Positions 51,423 through 53,433 of a stretch of 53,433 nucleotides of DNA are shown here, in pieces. This stretch comes from Rudanella paleaurantiibacter (GTDB lineage: Bacteria; Bacteroidota; Bacteroidia; Cytophagales; Spirosomataceae). The first letter of the stretch is position 1; the number at the start of each line of letters is the position of its first letter. A model generated the notes under the pieces. That model saw only the letters and a list, made by a program, of their open reading frames with translations, did not search any database and was not told the origin of the DNA. The stretch covers positions 1 through 53,433 of the forward strand of contig NZ_WELI01000018.1 of assembly GCF_009184635.1 (NCBI RefSeq), written 5' to 3'. Made by a program: the position numbers and the translations under genes.

Positions 51423-53380
51423 AAGCCGTAGCCAACCGGCATTTCTCCTCCCTGACACACATGGAGCCGGTTTGGGATGAACAGTACGACGAGCCCTGGT
51501 ACAGCACAGGCAAAATGGGCATTGTTTTTAAACTTGCGGACCCTGAAACAGGCCAACGCTTTGCCTTAAAGGTGTTTAAAGAGCGCGACACCGAGCGCGA
51601 AGAGCGCCTACGGCAACTTGCCGAACAGTTAGCGGCTTATCCTTCTCCTTACTGGGTATCGTACCGGTTTCTGCCCGACGAGTTACGAATTGAGTCGACA
51701 TTTGGGGAAGCCGAAAGGGCCTGTGTACTGCTCATGGATTGGATTGAAGGCCAAACGCTGGGGCAGTTTGTGCGCGATGCCTGCCAACAGCACGACCGGG
51801 CTACCCTCTACAAACTAACCTATGCATTTGACCAAATGGCCCTGTGGCTGCTGGCCAACCCCTTTGCCCACGGCGACCTTAAACACGACAATATTCTGAT
51901 CCGGCCCAATGGCGTACCGGCACTGGTGGATTATGATGGGATGTTCTTTCCCGTTTTCACCAACCTGAAAGCCCTGGAACTGGGCACCCCCGACTACCAG
52001 CACCCTAAACGAAACCTCAACCACTACGGCCCGTATCTGGACGATTTTAGCCTACTCGTTATCTCGTTGAGCCTGTATGCCCTGGCCCACCACCCGTCTC
52101 TCTACGCCGAGTACAACACGGGCGAAAACCTAATTCTGACCCAGACTAACTTTGAGCAACCTCGCCAAAGCGCCTTGCTCAGTACCTTACAGGAACTGGA
52201 TGTTCCCGGTCTGCGGCAGCGCCTTGCCCTCCTCGACTATGCCCTCGCTCTCCCTCCTCAATCCGTGCCGGGGCTCGACGTACTGCTGAAAGATAAATTC
52301 ACCCACTACGCCACCCTGCAAACGTTAACTTACCCACCAACCCCTGATCTGATTCCGTACCGAAAGGGAAACAAATGGGGCTTCTGCGACCGGAATAAGA
52401 AAATTGTGATTGAGTGTGTTTATGATGATGCAGGACCATTCGAGGAGGTACTGGCAAGGGTGAAACAAGGTGGGAAATATGGCTTTATTGATCAAACTGG
52501 TAAGCAAGTGGTTCCGTTTCAATATGAGTATGCGTCACATTTCTCTGAAGGGCTGGCAAAGGTGAAGCAGTATAGGCAATGGGGATTTGTTGATAAAATG
52601 GGGCGACTAGTCATTCGTGACCGGTTTGATGATGCTTGTGATTTCTCCGAGGGGATGGCGAAGGTAAAACAGTATGGAAAATGGGGTTTTATTGATAGAA
52701 CGGGCCAACTTGTAATTCCATATCAGTTTGAGGATGTTTCGAGTTTCTCTGACAGTTTGGCGAGGATGCAACAGTATAGATATGGGGGATATGGCTACAT
52801 TAATAAAACAGGTCAACTGGTTATTCCCTGTCAGTTTGTGCTTGCTTGGAGGTTCTCCGAAGGGATGGCAAGTGTGCGTCTGCATGAGAAGCTAGACTTA
52901 AAGTGGGGATTTATTGATAAAACGGGTCAACTGGTTATTCCCTGTCAGTTCAATAATGCTGGTTATTTCTCAGAAGGGTTGGCCAGGGTAGAAGAATATA
53001 GAAAGTATGGCTTTGATACGAAGTATGGCTTTATAAATAATACGGGAGAACTGGTTATTCCCTATCAGTTTAGCCATGCTGGCGATTTCTCAGAAGGGTT
53101 AGCATGGGTACAAAAAGAAGGGCAGTATGGTTTTATTAACAAGGTTGGACAATTGATTATCCCATATAAATTTGGGGGTGCTTCAAATTATTCCAATGGT
53201 CTGGCTAGAGTCGGACGGCATTTAAAAGTTGGTTATATAGACCGAGAAGGCAACCAATACTGGGAGGAAGAGGAAAGTCAAGAAGCTGAACCAAGTTCGT
53301 TCGGTATGTCTTTGCCCCCTTTCGTGAGCCAGTTTGCACTGGAGTTTAAGCCGCCTGTCGGTACTCGACAGGTGTCATGA
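51398..53380 (+). CDS. Protein kinase with C-terminal WG repeats, 3' end altered by an IS element
   Basis: An N-terminal kinase-like domain has TGKMGIVF (short glycine loop), Lys58 in FALKVFK and catalytic HGDLKHDNILI (Asp160, Asn165; HGD instead of HRD). VDYDGMFFPVF stands in place of DFG. From about residue 322 nine WG repeats follow (WGFCD, YGFID, WGFVD, WGFID, YGYIN, WGFID, YGFIN, YGFIN, VGYID), each near 35-40 residues and linked by VIPxQFxxAxxFSEGLAxV. These probably form a binding platform. ATG 51398 begins inside the phosphatase gene. The last roughly 23 residues (from MSLPPF) appear to be read from the IS3 element, so the native C-terminus is lost or changed. The repeat part is visibly more AT-rich than the kinase part. 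Confidence 0.85.
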   Translation: MFANTDLIEAVANRHFSSLTHMEPVWDEQYDEPWYSTGKMGIVFKLADPETGQRFALKVFKERDTEREERLRQLAEQLAAYPSPYWVSYRFLPDELRIESTFGEAERACVLLMDWIEGQTLGQFVRDACQQHDRATLYKLTYAFDQMALWLLANPFAHGDLKHDNILIRPNGVPALVDYDGMFFPVFTNLKALELGTPDYQHPKRNLNHYGPYLDDFSLLVISLSLYALAHHPSLYAEYNTGENLILTQTNFEQPRQSALLSTLQELDVPGLRQRLALLDYALALPPQSVPGLDVLLKDKFTHYATLQTLTYPPTPDLIPYRKGNKWGFCDRNKKIVIECVYDDAGPFEEVLARVKQGGKYGFIDQTGKQVVPFQYEYASHFSEGLAKVKQYRQWGFVDKMGRLVIRDRFDDACDFSEGMAKVKQYGKWGFIDRTGQLVIPYQFEDVSSFSDSLARMQQYRYGGYGYINKTGQLVIPCQFVLAWRFSEGMASVRLHEKLDLKWGFIDKTGQLVIPCQFNNAGYFSEGLARVEEYRKYGFDTKYGFINNTGELVIPYQFSHAGDFSEGLAWVQKEGQYGFINKVGQLIIPYKFGGASNYSNGLARVGRHLKVGYIDREGNQYWEEEESQEAEPSSFGMSLPPFVSQFALEFKPPVGTRQVS

Positions 53381-53433
53381 ACCTCAAGGCCTGGTGAGGG
53401 CGTTCCGTGTTGTATTCGACCAACCATTCATCC
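53307..53433 (-). mobile_element. IS3-family insertion sequence, right end (runs off the window)
   Basis: The transposase gene end on the minus strand and a TG-initiated stretch at about 53307 (TGTCTTTGCCCCC) suggest that the element's terminal repeat lies inside the 3' end of the kinase frame. The boundary is an estimate (53300-53345), as the other terminus and target duplication are outside the window. Confidence 0.5.
53346..53433 (-). CDS. IS3-family transposase (orfB), C-terminal fragment
   Basis: On the minus strand the frame ends DEWLVEYNTERPHQAL, RFMTPVEYRQAA, stop at 53346-53348. YNxxRPHxxLxxxTPxEY is the hallmark C-terminus of IS3-family integrase-core transposases. Only 28 codons are in the window; the rest lies to the right. 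It overlaps the annotated kinase frame on the opposite strand. Confidence 0.88.
   Translation of the reverse strand, partial: DEWLVEYNTERPHQALRFMTPVEYRQAA

Noticed and set aside
1-53433. tRNA or rRNA genes
   Set aside because: I looked through the gene-free stretches and saw no cloverleaf with a GGTTCRANYCC T-arm and no rRNA sequence.

Overview
The window looks like chromosome of a Bacteroidota member, most likely a Cytophagales/Spirosomataceae-type bacterium (Spirosoma, Rudanella, Larkinella and similar). The basis is gldG, a ligand-propeller histidine kinase, a CarboxypepD-reg TonB receptor, a TMF/head-repeat surface protein, several exact TAnnTTTG -7 promoter elements and moderately high GC. 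Genus is inferred from gene style only. Each end of the window lies in an insertion sequence: an IS5-type transposase start at 1-71 (minus strand) and an IS3-type transposase end at 53346-53433 (minus strand).

Layout. 0.2-4 kb: propeller histidine kinase and LuxR-type response regulator. 4-6.6 kb: subtilisin-like protease with a head-repeat surface protein, one operon on the minus strand. 6.8-14 kb: thioesterase, phosphosulfolactate synthase, DedA, aroE-monooxygenase-nagA operon, then a MoxR/chelatase-type AAA ATPase with ribD. 14-19.5 kb: rimP-nusA-infB operon, with a promoter and a terminator-like attenuator ahead of rimP. 19.6-24.6 kb: EEP phosphatase, moaE/moaD, a VWA protein and gldG. 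24.7-28 kb: a small accessory cluster with a probable modification-dependent HNH endonuclease, a Fic protein and a PIN toxin-antitoxin pair. 28-32.5 kb: cysteine desulfurase, DHA2 exporter, a small periplasmic protein and a second, related PIN pair. 32.5-41 kb: nuoL-nuoM, an amino acid permease, a TonB receptor and an SRPBCC protein. 41-48.3 kb: lytic transglycosylase, a second permease, 5'-nucleotidase lipoprotein and a vanadium haloperoxidase/PAP2 lipoprotein.

The most interesting region is 48462-53380. It is a tightly overlapping four-gene operon encoding a PLD-nuclease/coiled-coil/J-domain protein, a VWA protein, a PP2C phosphatase and an atypical protein kinase ending in nine WG repeats. 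The VWA-PP2C-kinase part resembles the TerY-P triad of bacterial stress and defence loci. The PLD-J fusion and the WG-repeat tail make it an unusual, possibly undescribed variant. An IS3 element appears to have landed in the 3' end of the kinase gene.

A second theme is a set of intergenic low-complexity elements with 7-base periodicity. Four sequence families (CATTNNN, GTTTNNN, GGGAGRA-like and GGCAGTN-like) sit between genes, usually as inverted arms and often directly abutting stop or start codons. They resemble the short tandemly repeated repetitive sequences known from cyanobacteria.
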